Source: Balamuthia mandrillaris
Taxonomy: Eukaryota; Discosea; Longamoebia; Balamuthiidae
DNA: 31,415 nt
Direction: 5' to 3'
NCBI GenBank assembly: GCA_031835245.1
Contig: JAVKOQ010000513.1
Location: 1 to 31,415, forward strand
Below the pieces are notes generated by a model. The model ran no database searches. It saw nothing but the letters and a program-made list of their open reading frames with translations, and was not told where the DNA came from. Shown one piece after another: positions 17,371 through 27,753 of the stretch (position 1 is the first letter of the stretch; each line of letters begins with the position of its first letter). The position numbers and the translations under genes are program-made.

Positions 17371-20300
17371 AACGCACCCACCATCTCATAAACTAAGAAC
17401 CAAACAGGCAACTGGGGCATGGCGATAAAAAAGACAAAGCCTTTCCTCACTTGGTAGAGGCGTTGCGTGAGCACGACGTCATAAAAGTTGCTTGTGGCAG
17501 GTTCGTCCTCCTTTCACCCGAAGAAGAAGCTTGAGAAAAGCAAGCAACTAAGAGTTATCTTTTTATTTTTTAAAAACAGAGAACACACCGTTGCTGTGAC
17601 GAGGGACAATAAACTGTTTCTGTGGTGCGTTACACTAACGTCTATAATGATGCTCGCTCTTTGTTGTTGATAGCTGTTCATGTTTAGGGGCAACAGAGTG
17701 GACTGGACCGGTTCTGGGACAAAGGTACCTCAGTTGTTCCCGGAGGAAGTTGATCTGCAGGGCGTTGTTATCGCAGAGGTTGCTTGCGGAGCGTTTCACA
17801 CAGCTGTTCTTACGCGTATCTCTCCTCTTTTCTTTTTGGCTTTTCTTCTTTCGCTCTTCTCGACACCTCTCTTCTTCTTCGCGTTTCCTTTGTCTCTTCT
17901 CACTATAGTGTGGTTGTCATAGAAAATGGCGAGCTTTATGTGTGGGGCGAATATAGCATTGAGCATACCAACGCTCACAAGAAGAACGACGGTCGTCCTG
18001 TTCTTATCTCGGATCACGTGCCTGGCCACATTACTCACATAGCATGCGGCCCTCATCAAACCCTTGCTCTAACCGGTATCCATCTTTCTCTCATTCTCTT
18101 TATCTCCTCTCTCTCTCTCTCTCTCTCTATCACCTCTTTCTTTCACTTTCGCTCTTTATGTCGATATCTCTCTCTCTCCTAACATTTTGTTTTTCATTAA
18201 AGATGAAGACAAAGTATGGGGATGGGGTGGAGGAGTACTCAAGTATCCGATGGATTCGCCTCACTTCAACCTCGCTCACAATCGACCGATGCTCATAGAA
18301 TCTCTGTCTGGGCTGCACATCGCTCAACTTGCTTGTAGCGATTACATGGTCGTTGCTGTTTCGTGTAAGTTTTCTTACTTCTTTCTTTCTGCTGATAAGC
18401 GATGTTTATAATACTTCTTTATGGAATGGATAACAGCTGAAGGCGAAGTATTCACTTGTTATGACCTTGACTTCTTTGCTAAACCAACAAGAGCTGCCCC
18501 AGGTAACAAACAAAAAGAAACTCGTTTGTTCTTTCTAACAACCTGCAAAACACAAACAACAGCTCAAGAACAAAGAGGTTTTTATTCGTTTTATGCCTTT
18601 GCGGACGAGTCAGACTATAAGTATTCAAAAGATGATAAGCCGCATCGTATCGAGACCCATTCCTTTGGTCCTCTCTTTGGCAAGCGCATAAGAAGCGTTA
18701 CTGTGAGTCGGCAACTCGCCATGGCCGTTACGGGTTTGCTCTCCTTTTCTCTTGTTTGTTGTTCTCTCACAGACAACAGAAAAGAACATAGAGAAAGAGA
18801 TAAAAGAGACAGCAGAAAGAAATGGACATGCACTCACTTTGTTGTTGCTATTGCTGTTGTGGTCACATGAAAGAAAGTGGAGATGTGTTCAGTTGGACGT
18901 TAGGAGACCCATGGCACAAATTTGAGAACTACAGCCCGCCTTCCGTTCTCTCCGTTCTTCAGGAACAAGAACTAGTGGTAAGCGGTATTGCGTGTGGAGG
19001 AGAACAAACCGCGTTGCTCGTGGACGGAAGTATCACCCTGGCCAACGCCTTTCGCACCCTTGTAAACAACTCTTGGCTCAGCGACATCACCATTCAATGT
19101 GACGACGATGGGAAGAAGCTTCTACACGCTCACAAACGTTTGGTCGTCGCTCGATGTCCTTCCATTCGTCCTTTATTCAAAGGAGAGGAAGAGAAAAAAA
19201 TTTGGAGGTTGGAGCAAAATAGTTACGAGGCTATATTGGCGTTGCTATATTACCTCTATTGCGATCGCATTCCGAGCTCGCTTTCAAGACTGGATAACGT
19301 GGAGCAAGGAAACTTCCGTTCGAGAGAAGCTTGGATCAAAGAGCTGCGTGAGCTGGCTCACCAGTTGGAGCTATCACGATTAGAGGCTCTCTGCAGCAGA
19401 ACTATCACCAAAGGACAACATATAACCATTCCTGCTTCCACTCTGGCTGCTGACCTTGCTTCTCTTCTCCCTTGCCCTTCTGCTTCTTCTTCTGTTCATC
19501 AACGCGACGACGAACAAGAAGCAGAGAAGAAGGAGAAGAAGGGAGAAGAAGAGGAAGAAGAGGAAGAGGAAGAGGAAGAAGAAGAAGAGAAGGAAGCGCT
19601 TGGCGATGTGACATTCATTTGTGACGGAGAAAGGATCACCGCGCATAAAATCATTCTAAGTTCCACCTGCGAATACTTCCGGACTATGTTTATGAGTGGT
19701 AATGTTCTTTCTTTCTTCCTTGCGCTTTGATGGCTTGATAATACTAACCAAAATGCTACCAAAGGAATGATCGAGAGTGATAAAGGAGAGATAACTATGC
19801 CGAACGTTGAGTCCAATGCGTTGCGAGCTCTATTGGGCTTCCTATATACAGACTCCCTGGACAACGTGGACGCCAACACGGCCATAGAACTCATCGGCAT
19901 TGCGGACGAGGTAAACCCTTCTTCTGCTTGTTCTTATCCCTGTCAATTTTCTTCTTGTTATGCTTCTTTACAATGGACACTCTCTTTTGAAAACTCAGTT
20001 CATGCTGCCTCGAATGAAACGTCTCTGTGAAATATGGTCCTTATCACGTTGTTTTTTTCCTTATTGTTGCCTCTCTGTTCTTATGTCTTCATTTTGTATC
20101 AAACTACAGCATTCAACGAGATGTCGACGTTGAGAATGTATGTTACGTCTTCCAGGCGGCAGACCTCTACAACGCTCCTCGCCTTAAACACTACTGCCGT
20201 GCCTTTGCAAGCACTAGGTTCGTGGTCGTTGTAGATTCTTTCTTCTTCTTCGGTTCTGCTTTATCGTGTTAGCTTACTTCAAAGACATTCGAACTAAAGG

Positions 20301-20711
20301 TTCGCTGAAGTCTCTCAAACGGAGACCTATGCATCTTTGCCAGCTACGTTACAAAGAGAACTAAAGTCAGCAGCGCAACAAGCGCCCAAAGCTCCTGCTG
20401 TTCCTTCCTCATTTGCTTCTGCTTCCTCTTCAACATCCCAAACCCAAAAGAAGCCAGCGGCTCAAAAGCAGAATAAGAAAAAGACCGCTTCTGCACATGC
20501 AACACCCCACTCCTCTGCCCCATCCCCTTCGCCCTCTGCCTCCCCTTCTGTCATCATTCCCTCCAACTCTTCTTCGTCATCCTCAACCGTCATCGCAACA
20601 TCACCAGCAAGCCTAAACAGCGGCAATGTTGATACACCAACAACGATCGCCAACAGCGGTGCAGGAAAGAAGCGAGGAAAGAAAACAGCGGACCGATGCA
20701 TGTTGTGTTGA
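16491..20711 (+). CDS. RCC1-repeat / double BTB protein with N-terminal zinc finger and CaaX-like tail
   Basis: Sixteen exons: 16491-16494, 16595-16629, 16701-17103, 17290-17329, 17408-17500, 17580-17624, 17688-17815, 17923-18075, 18203-18364, 18437-18502, 18563-18733, 18874-19698, 19765-19910, 19999-20036, 20110-20217, 20300-20711. All phases close, giving 942 residues. The first exon codes only ATGG. Residues 14-75 are Ser/Glu/Arg-rich. Residues 89-117 form a small zinc finger (CVVC...YCSMAC...H). Residues about 130-490 are RCC1 propeller repeats (VYTYGSGRYGQLGHGD, VACGREHTVAVT, VACGAFHTAVLT, ELYVWG). BTB1 begins at about 502 (SDITIQC); BTB2 begins near 675 after a Glu run, followed by BACK-like helices. 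The tail is Ser/Pro/Lys-rich and ends CMLC. Such proteins commonly act as cullin-3 adaptors or GTPase-linked scaffolds; the exact role is unknown. Confidence 0.88.
17336..17367 (+). repeat. (CT)n microsatellite in an RCC1-BTB intron
   Basis: This CT run of about 32 nt lies just after the donor of intron 4 on the sense strand. Confidence 0.95.
18107..18128 (+). repeat. Short (CT)n tract in an RCC1-BTB intron
   Basis: A CT run of about 22 nt within intron 8 (18076-18202), sense strand; further CT-rich sequence follows it. Confidence 0.9.
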
Positions 20712-21238
20712 GCGCATTACCACCGGTGCGTCACATATTACCTATCTCCTGTCTTCTCTCCTTAGCTATATATTTTTGTCGACTCGTCTCGTCTCCTTGA
20801 TCACGGAATTTTCGCGTGTATGTCGACGTGAAATGAACGAGTCGACAAAAAAGAGCAACAAAAGGAAAATCGATAATAGAGCAAGAAAAATAGGTAGCCG
20901 CGGGGAACAAGCTTGAAAGCAAGCAAAGGAAAGGGGAACCGACGCTAAGGGGGAAGGGGAAGGGCGGCGTGAATATCTCCCCTCTGCCACTACACTTTTT
21001 TTTATTTTTTTTTTTCTTCCCTCATCTCCTTCTGATCCTCCTCCTCCTCCTCCATCTTCTTCTTCTCTTTCTTTCTCTCTCCTGAAGATCTTTTTTTAAA
21101 AATTTTTCTTTGATTTTGTAAAGGTTTGATTTATTTATTTATTTATTTTTTTTTGGGTTCCCCTCTTGCTGCTTCTTTTCTTTTTCTCCAAAGTATTTTG
21201 TTCTTCCTCCTTCCCTCCTCCCCAACCCAATCGCTCTG
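20712..21238. other. Intergenic region between RCC1-BTB and cytochrome b5 genes
   Basis: It begins with the RCC1-BTB 3' region, including a perfect 15-bp inverted repeat (20773-20851). From about 20995 to 21235 it becomes pyrimidine- and T-rich, probably the promoter and leader of the cytochrome b5 gene. I see no gene in it. Confidence 0.6.
20773..20851. repeat. Perfect 15-bp inverted repeat
   Basis: tttttgtcgactcgt at 20773-20787 is the exact complement of 20837-20851, with a 49-nt loop that contains another gtcgac. It starts 62 nt after the RCC1-BTB stop codon, so it may form a hairpin in the 3' untranslated region. Confidence 0.75.
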
Positions 21239-21691
21239 ATGCTGAAGAGCTGTGCTGTAGTGGTAGCGACGGCGACAAAAGAGGAACAACAACAACAACA
21301 ACAAAAGGCGTCACAAGCTGTTGCGGTTGCGGGGAGTGGAAAAAAGTTTATGTCAGCCAAACAAGAAGAACAACATAAGCAGCAAAAACCAACATCCTCT
21401 GCTTCTGCACCGCATCACACAAAAGCTGAATCACTCAAAGCATTGTTCACAAGAGAAGAGGTGGCCACGCACAACACGGAGAAGAGCTGTTGGTTGATCG
21501 TGGGCCATAAGGTCTACGACGTGACGCCCTTCCTGCACAAGCACCCCGCTGGAGCCAACTCCATCCTGCGGCATGCCGGCACCGACGCCACCGAGGACTT
21601 TAACTTCCACTCCAAGAGCGCCCAGCGCCTCTGGGACAAGTACCTGATCGGCCGTTTGGAGGGCGAGGACAAGAAGTGCCTGCTCATGTGA
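21239..21691 (+). CDS. Cytochrome b5 with CaaX-like C-terminus
   Basis: A single exon of 150 residues; an internal Met (MSAKQEE, near 21350) is an alternative start. The heme-binding domain occupies about residues 67-145: [34 protein letters not shown]. The first axial His is in HKHPAG (usually HPGG) and the second in FNFHSKSA. Before it is a Gln-, Ser- and Ala-rich linker with a Q6 run. There is no C-terminal hydrophobic anchor; the protein instead ends in KKCLLM, which fits a CaaX box with Met at X (farnesylation type) behind a dibasic pair. The expected role is electron transfer to membrane enzymes such as desaturases, attached by lipid instead of a membrane helix. Cytochrome b5 is certain; prenylation is inferred. 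Confidence 0.93.
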   Translation: MLKSCAVVVATATKEEQQQQQQKASQAVAVAGSGKKFMSAKQEEQHKQQKPTSSASAPHHTKAESLKALFTREEVATHNTEKSCWLIVGHKVYDVTPFLHKHPAGANSILRHAGTDATEDFNFHSKSAQRLWDKYLIGRLEGEDKKCLLM

Positions 21692-22546
21692 GGCTGTTGT
21701 GAGCACTCGCGTTGGAACGCAACTTCCTCGGCATAGTTTAGCGGAAGACCAAGCAATCATAAATGCTTGAAAAGATTGCGCAAACACGAGAGCGGGGAGG
21801 AATGACGACAGAGGATGCATCGAATTCGGCTTGGTAGCGCCACCAAGGAAGGAGTTTTTCCTTTTACCACTGCGTCTGCCCGCTCAGACTTGAACTTGGC
21901 TTTTTTTTACGCTCCAAGACCTTGTGCGTGCAGCGTATTCCGTGGCTGGTTGCGCCTTTTCTTCTCCTTCTTGAAGGTTGGTTATCATTCTTACCCTCTT
22001 CTCTCTTCTCTCTCTCTCTCTCTCTCTCTCCATTCTTTTCTCTTTCTTTGTGCTACTCTCTTCTCTCGTCTTTGCAGCTCTGCTTCGCTGCCACTCTGCT
22101 TCTCTCTCTCGCTCCTTCTTTTATTAAGCTACGTCTTCATCATCACCAGCTAGGCTCTACAGGAAGAAAATCTTCATTTGCAAAAAGGAGGAGGAATTGG
22201 CAGCTTCAAGCAACAGTCAGCAAAGCTATTGGACCTTTCTGCTGCAACTTGCAGCAGGCTTGCCTCAAAGTTTCTCCTTTTGCCGAGTAATGGGCAAATT
22301 TAAGATGTTTTTTTTTTTTTTTGCTCCTCTGCTTGTTGGTTTCACCAGACTACAGTCATCATTCCGGAATGCAACAACAACAGCAAGCAGAATGCGCGGC
22401 AAGGAGCATCATTCCCTTTACCCTCTGTCTCTCTTTCGTTTTTCATGTCGTCCTGGAATATTTCATGTCGTCGGACCTAATTTTTGTCGACATCCCTCCG
22501 ACAACAAGGACGACACGAGATACACAGAGCGAACTTTTTTGTAGAC
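21692..22546. other. Long gap between cytochrome b5 and HAD genes
   Basis: These 855 nt have no convincing coding sequence. The stretch 21976-22149 looks like an intron: gaag|gttggt donor, a (CT)n tract at 22007-22030, and a tcaccag acceptor. It may belong to the 5' leader of the HAD gene. A nested-stem region lies at about 22446-22518, followed by a 17-nt A run at 22560. Confidence 0.5.
22007..22030 (+). repeat. (CT)n tract, possible leader intron
   Basis: A CT run of about 24 nt in the same form as the intronic tracts elsewhere. It is outside any coding frame, so it hints at an unannotated spliced leader. Confidence 0.85.
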
Positions 22547-23211
22547 ATGTCTGTTCGCAAAAAAAAAAAAAAAAAGAGCACAAAAATTAGAATGAAAAGG
22601 GAGAAAGAGGCGGCAAGCACCACCGCCCCAAGGTTCGCGGCCGTGCTCTTTGACCTGGGCGGAGTGGTGCTGGGCTCGCCGTTCGATGCCATAGAGAGCT
22701 ACGAAAGAGAGCTGGGCTTGCCGCCTCTCTCCATCAACCGCTGCATCGCCAAACGCGGCCATCAGGGCGCGTTTGCCCGGCTGGAGAGAGGAGAGATCTC
22801 CCTCTCCACTTTTTACCAGGACTTTGATAGAGGTTCATTCTTTCTTCCTCCTTTCATTCTCTTTTTTTGTTTAAGAAAAAAAAAAGCTTATTTTCTTGTG
22901 TTGTGCTCTGCAGAGTACAAGGCGGAGGGGAAGAGCGAGCAGGAAACGGTGTTGAGACTCTGTTTTTCTGCCAAGGAGCTGTTGCAGAGAATGCACCGAG
23001 CGTTGACCCCCAACTTGGACATGCTGGAGGTGGTCCTCCAGCTGCGCACGCACCACACCCACTTGAAAGTGGCGGCGGTGACGAATAACTGGGCGGATGA
23101 GCTCGGTCGCTCCGTCACTGCCTTCCTTCAACCACTCTTTCATGTTATCATAGGTTATTTCTTGCTTTCTTTCTTACTTTTCGTTTTTGTTTAAATACTT
23201 TCTTTTATTCT

Positions 23212-23255
<44 letters not shown>

Positions 23256-23953
23256 TTCTCTTTCTAAATTTTTTGTTAACTCATCTTTAAACAGAATCTT
23301 ATCTATTTGGAGTGAGCAAACCAGATAGACATATCTTTGAGATAGCCCTTCAAATGTTGTCTTTTTTCGCTGCTTCTTCAACGCTCTCTCCTCAAGCGTG
23401 CATCTTCTTAGACGACATTGGCAGAAACCTCAAAACTGCAAAAGCAATGGGAATGGCCACCATCAAAGTGGACAGAGAGGACCCGTTGAGAGCTATTCAC
23501 GCATTGGAAGCGCTTTTGCAACAAAACGGATCTTCTCCGCCCTCTTCCTTATTGGGAGTAGATGAGAGAATGTTGAGCGTGTTGCCCAATCGTTGCCAGC
23601 AACTAGTGTTGGATTTGATAGAAAGTGGAAGAAGAAAAAGAGGTGAAGAAAGAAAAGACGTGATGAAGGAGTTCTTGAGGAAAGAGGAGAACAAGGAGAA
23701 TGACCATGAAGCGGACTACTTGTTCGTGTTGAAGAGTGTGAAAGAAGCAGAGGAAGAGGATAGTTATGCTGTGGAATGGAAATACCTTCGAGTGGAAGTG
23801 AAAGAGGAAGCACGAACGAAAGGAGAAGAAAGATCATTGCCAAACCTTTCCAAACGTTCGTTTGGTTGGCTCATGAAAGAGCGAGAAGGAAAAGCTATCA
23901 TTCAATGGCAAGAGAAGCAGAAAGAAGATGAAACCTTCAAAGCGAATCTATGA
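22547..23953 (+). CDS. HAD-superfamily protein, ACAD10 / soluble epoxide hydrolase N-domain type
   Basis: Three exons, 22547-22832, 22914-23153 and 23295-23953, give 394 residues. A start at 22592 (MKREKEAAS), after the A run, is equally possible and gives 379. Motif I is FDLGGVV: the nucleophile Asp is kept, but the usual second Asp is Gly, as in ACAD10-type HAD domains. Then come GHQGAFARLERGEISLS, motif II region AAVTNNW, the motif III region ESYLFGVSKPDRHIFEIAL, and motif IV CIFLDDIGRNLKTAKAMGM. Domain order matches the HAD part of ACAD10 and soluble epoxide hydrolase. The last about 130 residues are a highly charged Glu/Lys/Arg extension with no known domain. The changed motif I argues against ordinary phosphatase chemistry. 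The partner and substrate are unknown. Confidence 0.88.
23215..23249 (+). repeat. (CT)n microsatellite in a HAD gene intron
   Basis: A CT run of about 35 nt in the second intron (23154-23294), sense strand, followed by cacaca. Confidence 0.95.
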
Positions 23954-24137
23954 GAGTTCTCCTCCATGGTTAGTTGGGTTGGGACAAAAAAAAAGATAAT
24001 TGATAATGTTTGTAATTCAAAAAAGAAACAAAAACTCTAACCTATGCATGTGCATCCTCTTCAAACAAATGCAGAACGAAAAAAAAAAACAAAACGTGTG
24101 TACAACAAAACCAAAAACCAATACAAAAGAGTGAAAG
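23954..24137. other. Intergenic gap between convergent genes
   Basis: These 184 A-rich nt separate the HAD stop (+) from the metalloprotease stop (-). They are likely to be 3' untranslated sequence for both. Confidence 0.6.
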
Positions 24138-25798
24138 TTAAAAAGAAAAAGCCGTCAAGGAGGCTGCAGCAGATTCCTCCTGCTTGTTGTTGGTCATCTC
24201 GGTTCTACATTCACAGTGACCTCCGTTGTCATCATCGTCATCGTCATGGTAATCCGGGAAGCCCCCGCTGGGCAGACTGCTCAGCAAGCACTGAGTGCGG
24301 TAGCGGTTGCGGAAGGTGTAGTAGCACATCTGCCTCACGGATGTCCCAGAGAACCCTGTTGCCCTGCTATTTACTGATGGCTTTTGTTGGATTGAAGGAG
24401 AGAAAGAGTCAACCAAAAAGAAATGCAGAGGAACGAAGCATCACAGAAAGAACGTACAGCCATGATGTTGCTGGAATGCCTGGCCCCAAAGTTATGTCCG
24501 ATCTCATGAGCGGGTATTACCCAACGAGCATTGCCTCCGAGGTAGCCGGTGATGCCACAGCCTCGGGTTGTGTGCCTGCAGAGCGCGCTGTAATAGGCCC
24601 TTCCAGCCACGCCGCTTCTGTCCGGCAGACACCCGGAGAGCAAATGCCACAGGCCGATGGACCGGTCCGACTGACGAGCCCTCCAGCTGCAGAACGGGGA
24701 CAAGCGGCTCTGCACGTTGGATGGGCAGCGGGCGGTGTTGAAGCGGTAGGCCGAGGAGGAGGAAGAAGAAGGAGAGGAATGGATGACCAAGCTCTTGAGA
24801 ACGGGCTTATTGCGGACGGCGCGGTAGTAGTGGCGTTGCATGTTGTTGAAGATCCAGGAGACCAAGTGGCGAGTCGCGGTGACGCCTCCTGCTTTGCGGA
24901 CGTACTGGTTGTCGGTAGCGACTCCCATCAACAAGTAACTCGACCTGGAAGGCGGACATCTTGAAGTTGGTGATACATCTCCAAAAGAATCTTCCGCTTC
25001 ATCTTGGTCCTCGTCCTGTTCTTCAGCGTCATCGTTTCCACAGTGACCTTCCTCTTCTTCGTCCGCTTCACGTTCTTGAGTTTGTTGTGGATTGAAGACA
25101 CCAAGTTCATCGAGATTTTCCTTGAAGACGACCATGTTGTTGCCAAGAAAGTCCACCGCAGACTCCTCATCGCTCCTCTTGGAAAGGGTTGGATGCAAGT
25201 AAGTGGGTTCCACCAGGAAGCTCTCTCCGTTGGCCTCGTCATTGATGCTCATGTGAAAGATGCCCTTCTCATAGTCCACCACTACAGCCGACACGGAAGC
25301 CACCCTCTTTTCTCGTTTCTGTGCCGAAGAAGCCGGAAGAATGGTGGCTTCTCCCATGTATGCATTGCTGGAAGGAGAGAAGGTATCGATGAGGTCACCA
25401 TCGTCCAAAACTGTGACTACAGCGTTGGGATGCCAAAGCTCAGCGTTGTGGTGGAGGGTGGCCTCAAAGTCATGCTCCAAAGCGCGAAAGCTGAGGGTGA
25501 GAGAGTGATGACTCTCGAAAGTGGAGTTTGTGGTGGTGACCGTTCGGCGCCGGTTGTTGCGGTGAAGTTGGAAAGAAATGCCAGACAAAAACTCCCGTTC
25601 CGAGGGAAGCTCCCGAGAGCGAACTGTAAGACAAACAGAAAAGAGATGTGAGTTTCGGTGAAAGAGCAGAAGCAAAGCTCGAACAGAAAGCGAACCATAG
25701 ATGTCGGCAAAGTCATACGCGTCGATGGCTGCAGCGGAGCAAACCGCAAGGAGCAACACTGCCGCTATAACGGAGTTTCGAGTGCAGAGAAGAGCCAT
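24138..25798 (-). CDS. Secreted M12B (ADAM/adamalysin-like) metalloprotease
   Basis: Exons are 25798-25696, 25623-24454 and 24373-24138 (about 502 residues). The second intron's ends are less sure, with a phase-consistent alternative acceptor at 24356. The start MALLCTRNS opens a clear signal peptide (AAVLLLAVCSAAA). A prodomain-like region follows (SFRALEHDFEATLHHN), then an acidic Glu/Asp stretch, then the catalytic domain from SYLLMGVATDNQYV. The zinc site HEIGHNFGARH has three His ligands and the catalytic Glu. The Met-turn candidate NIMA follows only three residues after the third His, whereas ADAMs usually have tens of residues between. The tail has an Asp run and few Cys; there is no disintegrin domain or membrane helix, so the enzyme is probably secreted and soluble. 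A consensus TATA box lies upstream. Confidence 0.85.
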
Positions 25799-26381
25799 TC
25801 CCTTGTAAGTTTTTATGTGGCTTGTTCTGTTCTGTTTGGTTTGGTTTGTTGGAGTTGTGTTGGGTGGAGAGCGAAGACAGAATGGGATGGAGCAGCCTTT
25901 TATAGCTTTATCTCTGCAACATCTTTCTGTTTCCTCTGTTCACCATTGCTGTTATAACAATTTCACGGGTTACAAACACGTACACAGATGGAACCTTCAT
26001 CGGGTGCCCCTTAGCAATGGAAACGGAGGGTTACACCCCAAAAGTGGAGAGACAACTTTGATGTTTCGTGCTAATAAATATCTCTGTTCGCCTTTAATGG
26101 GAGGAACCAGAGAATTATCTGGTCCGGTCTCAAGTGGGGTGACGAAGATCAACAAACGTTCTATTTCTCTGGCTCCTCTCTGTTCCTTCCTCGAACAGAA
26201 AGAAAACCAATTACACGATTGCCAATAAAAAAATTTGATCTGTAACCTCCTTTTTAGGGCATTACAGATTAATTACACATTCCTTAGATATTTTAAATAC
26301 CAAACATCTTTTAAATTATTAGCATTCTCAAATACTATAGCAAAAAAATTTTTCGAAAGAGCGGAGCGGTGGTTTGCGGTT
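25799..26381. other. Intergenic region between metalloprotease start and oxoprolinase stop
   Basis: Both genes run leftward, so this holds the metalloprotease promoter (left) and the oxoprolinase 3' region (right, AT-rich at about 26220-26360). No gene is visible. Confidence 0.6.
25896..25904 (-). promoter_or_regulatory. TATA box of the metalloprotease gene
   Basis: The minus strand reads TATAAAAGG, 98-106 nt upstream of the ATG. This is the same distance as the TATA box of GMC copy 1. Confidence 0.65.
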
Positions 26382-27714
26382 TTAGTTGGAAGGGCCATAA
26401 CCACCCGCGCCAGGCGTTTCAATCCTGATTCTATCGCCAGGCCTGACGCGAACGACGTTCTTCCCGCTGAGGTTGATGCGATGGTAGCTGCCATCCGCCT
26501 TCTTCTGGAGGTAGTAGTTTGCTCCCTTCTGCCCATCTTCTCCACCATTCAATCCTCGTGGTGCTGTTTCGTATTACGGTTAAAAACAAAAAAGGCGACA
26601 GGAAGATGATGATGAACAGGAGGAATGTTACTTACCATGAGCCCGTCGTTCAGAAAGAATGCCAATGCTCAGCGGCTACAACGAGGCAAACAGTTTTAAT
26701 CACGTTTATCATAAAGAGAAGGGAAGAGTGTGAAAGAGAGAGAGAGAGAGAGAGAGAGAGTGAGAGTGAGAGTGAGAGAGAGAGAGAGAGAAGAGAACAT
26801 ACCCTCAGGAATTCAAGTTCGCGGATAACACCATCACCACCTCTAAATTGTCCGGCGCCACCGCTGCCTTTCCTCAGGGAGAACTCTCTGAGAATAACAG
26901 GGTACTTCCTCTCCAAGATTTCAGCGTCTGTTTTCGAAAATCACTCTTTCAGGTTAGTTCATTACAAAACAAAAGATACATAAGCTACACCAGTAAAACC
27001 AAAAACAAAATACTTACCAGTAATGCGAGTATTAGTCATATGGGAATGCACTCCGCTTTCTCCATGCCATTCAGGTCCAGCTCCACCTCCGCCAGCAATG
27101 GTCTCATAATATCCCATCGTCTCGTCACCAAACGTCAGATTGTTCATGCAACCCTGCGAACAGGCGCAAGCTCCAAAGGCCGTCAGGATTACATCGGTCA
27201 CGCGCTGGCTGGTCAGAACGTTGCCGCCGACCACAGCAGCCTCCTCGCAGGGGGAGAGAATGGTGTCGTCGGGGAGGAGGATGCGAACGGGAGCCAAGCA
27301 GCCTTGGTTGAGAGGAATCTCGCGAGAGACCAAGCAACGAAGGCAGTAGATTACAGCACTCGTTGTAACTGCTCTTGGCGCGTTCAAATTGCCTTTGTTA
27401 TTGTTGGTGTTTTACAAATGAGAAGGTGGTATAAGGAACAAACAGAATAATGAAAAACCAACCGTAGAGCTCAGGGCCAGTGCCGGTGAAGTCGAAGCAA
27501 GCTGAGCCTTCGTTACGATCGATGGTAATGGACAACTTGATGGGCGTTCCGTCGTCCATGCAGTCCTCTGCAGTGACTGTGCCAACGGGTGGGAGGCCGC
27601 GAGCCAATGAGAGCGAACGAAGCATCTCACGCACTGCTTCTTCAGCATTTCTTTGGACTTGATTGGTAGTAGAGTTTTAGAAAGATAATGGTATTCAACA
27701 AAGGAAATGGAGAG

Positions 27715-27753
<39 letters not shown>

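Noticed and set aside
21815-22290. Small plus-strand frames between cytochrome b5 and HAD genes
   Set aside because: They run through a CT tract, show no domain or bias, and overlap each other in different frames. A leader intron is a better explanation.
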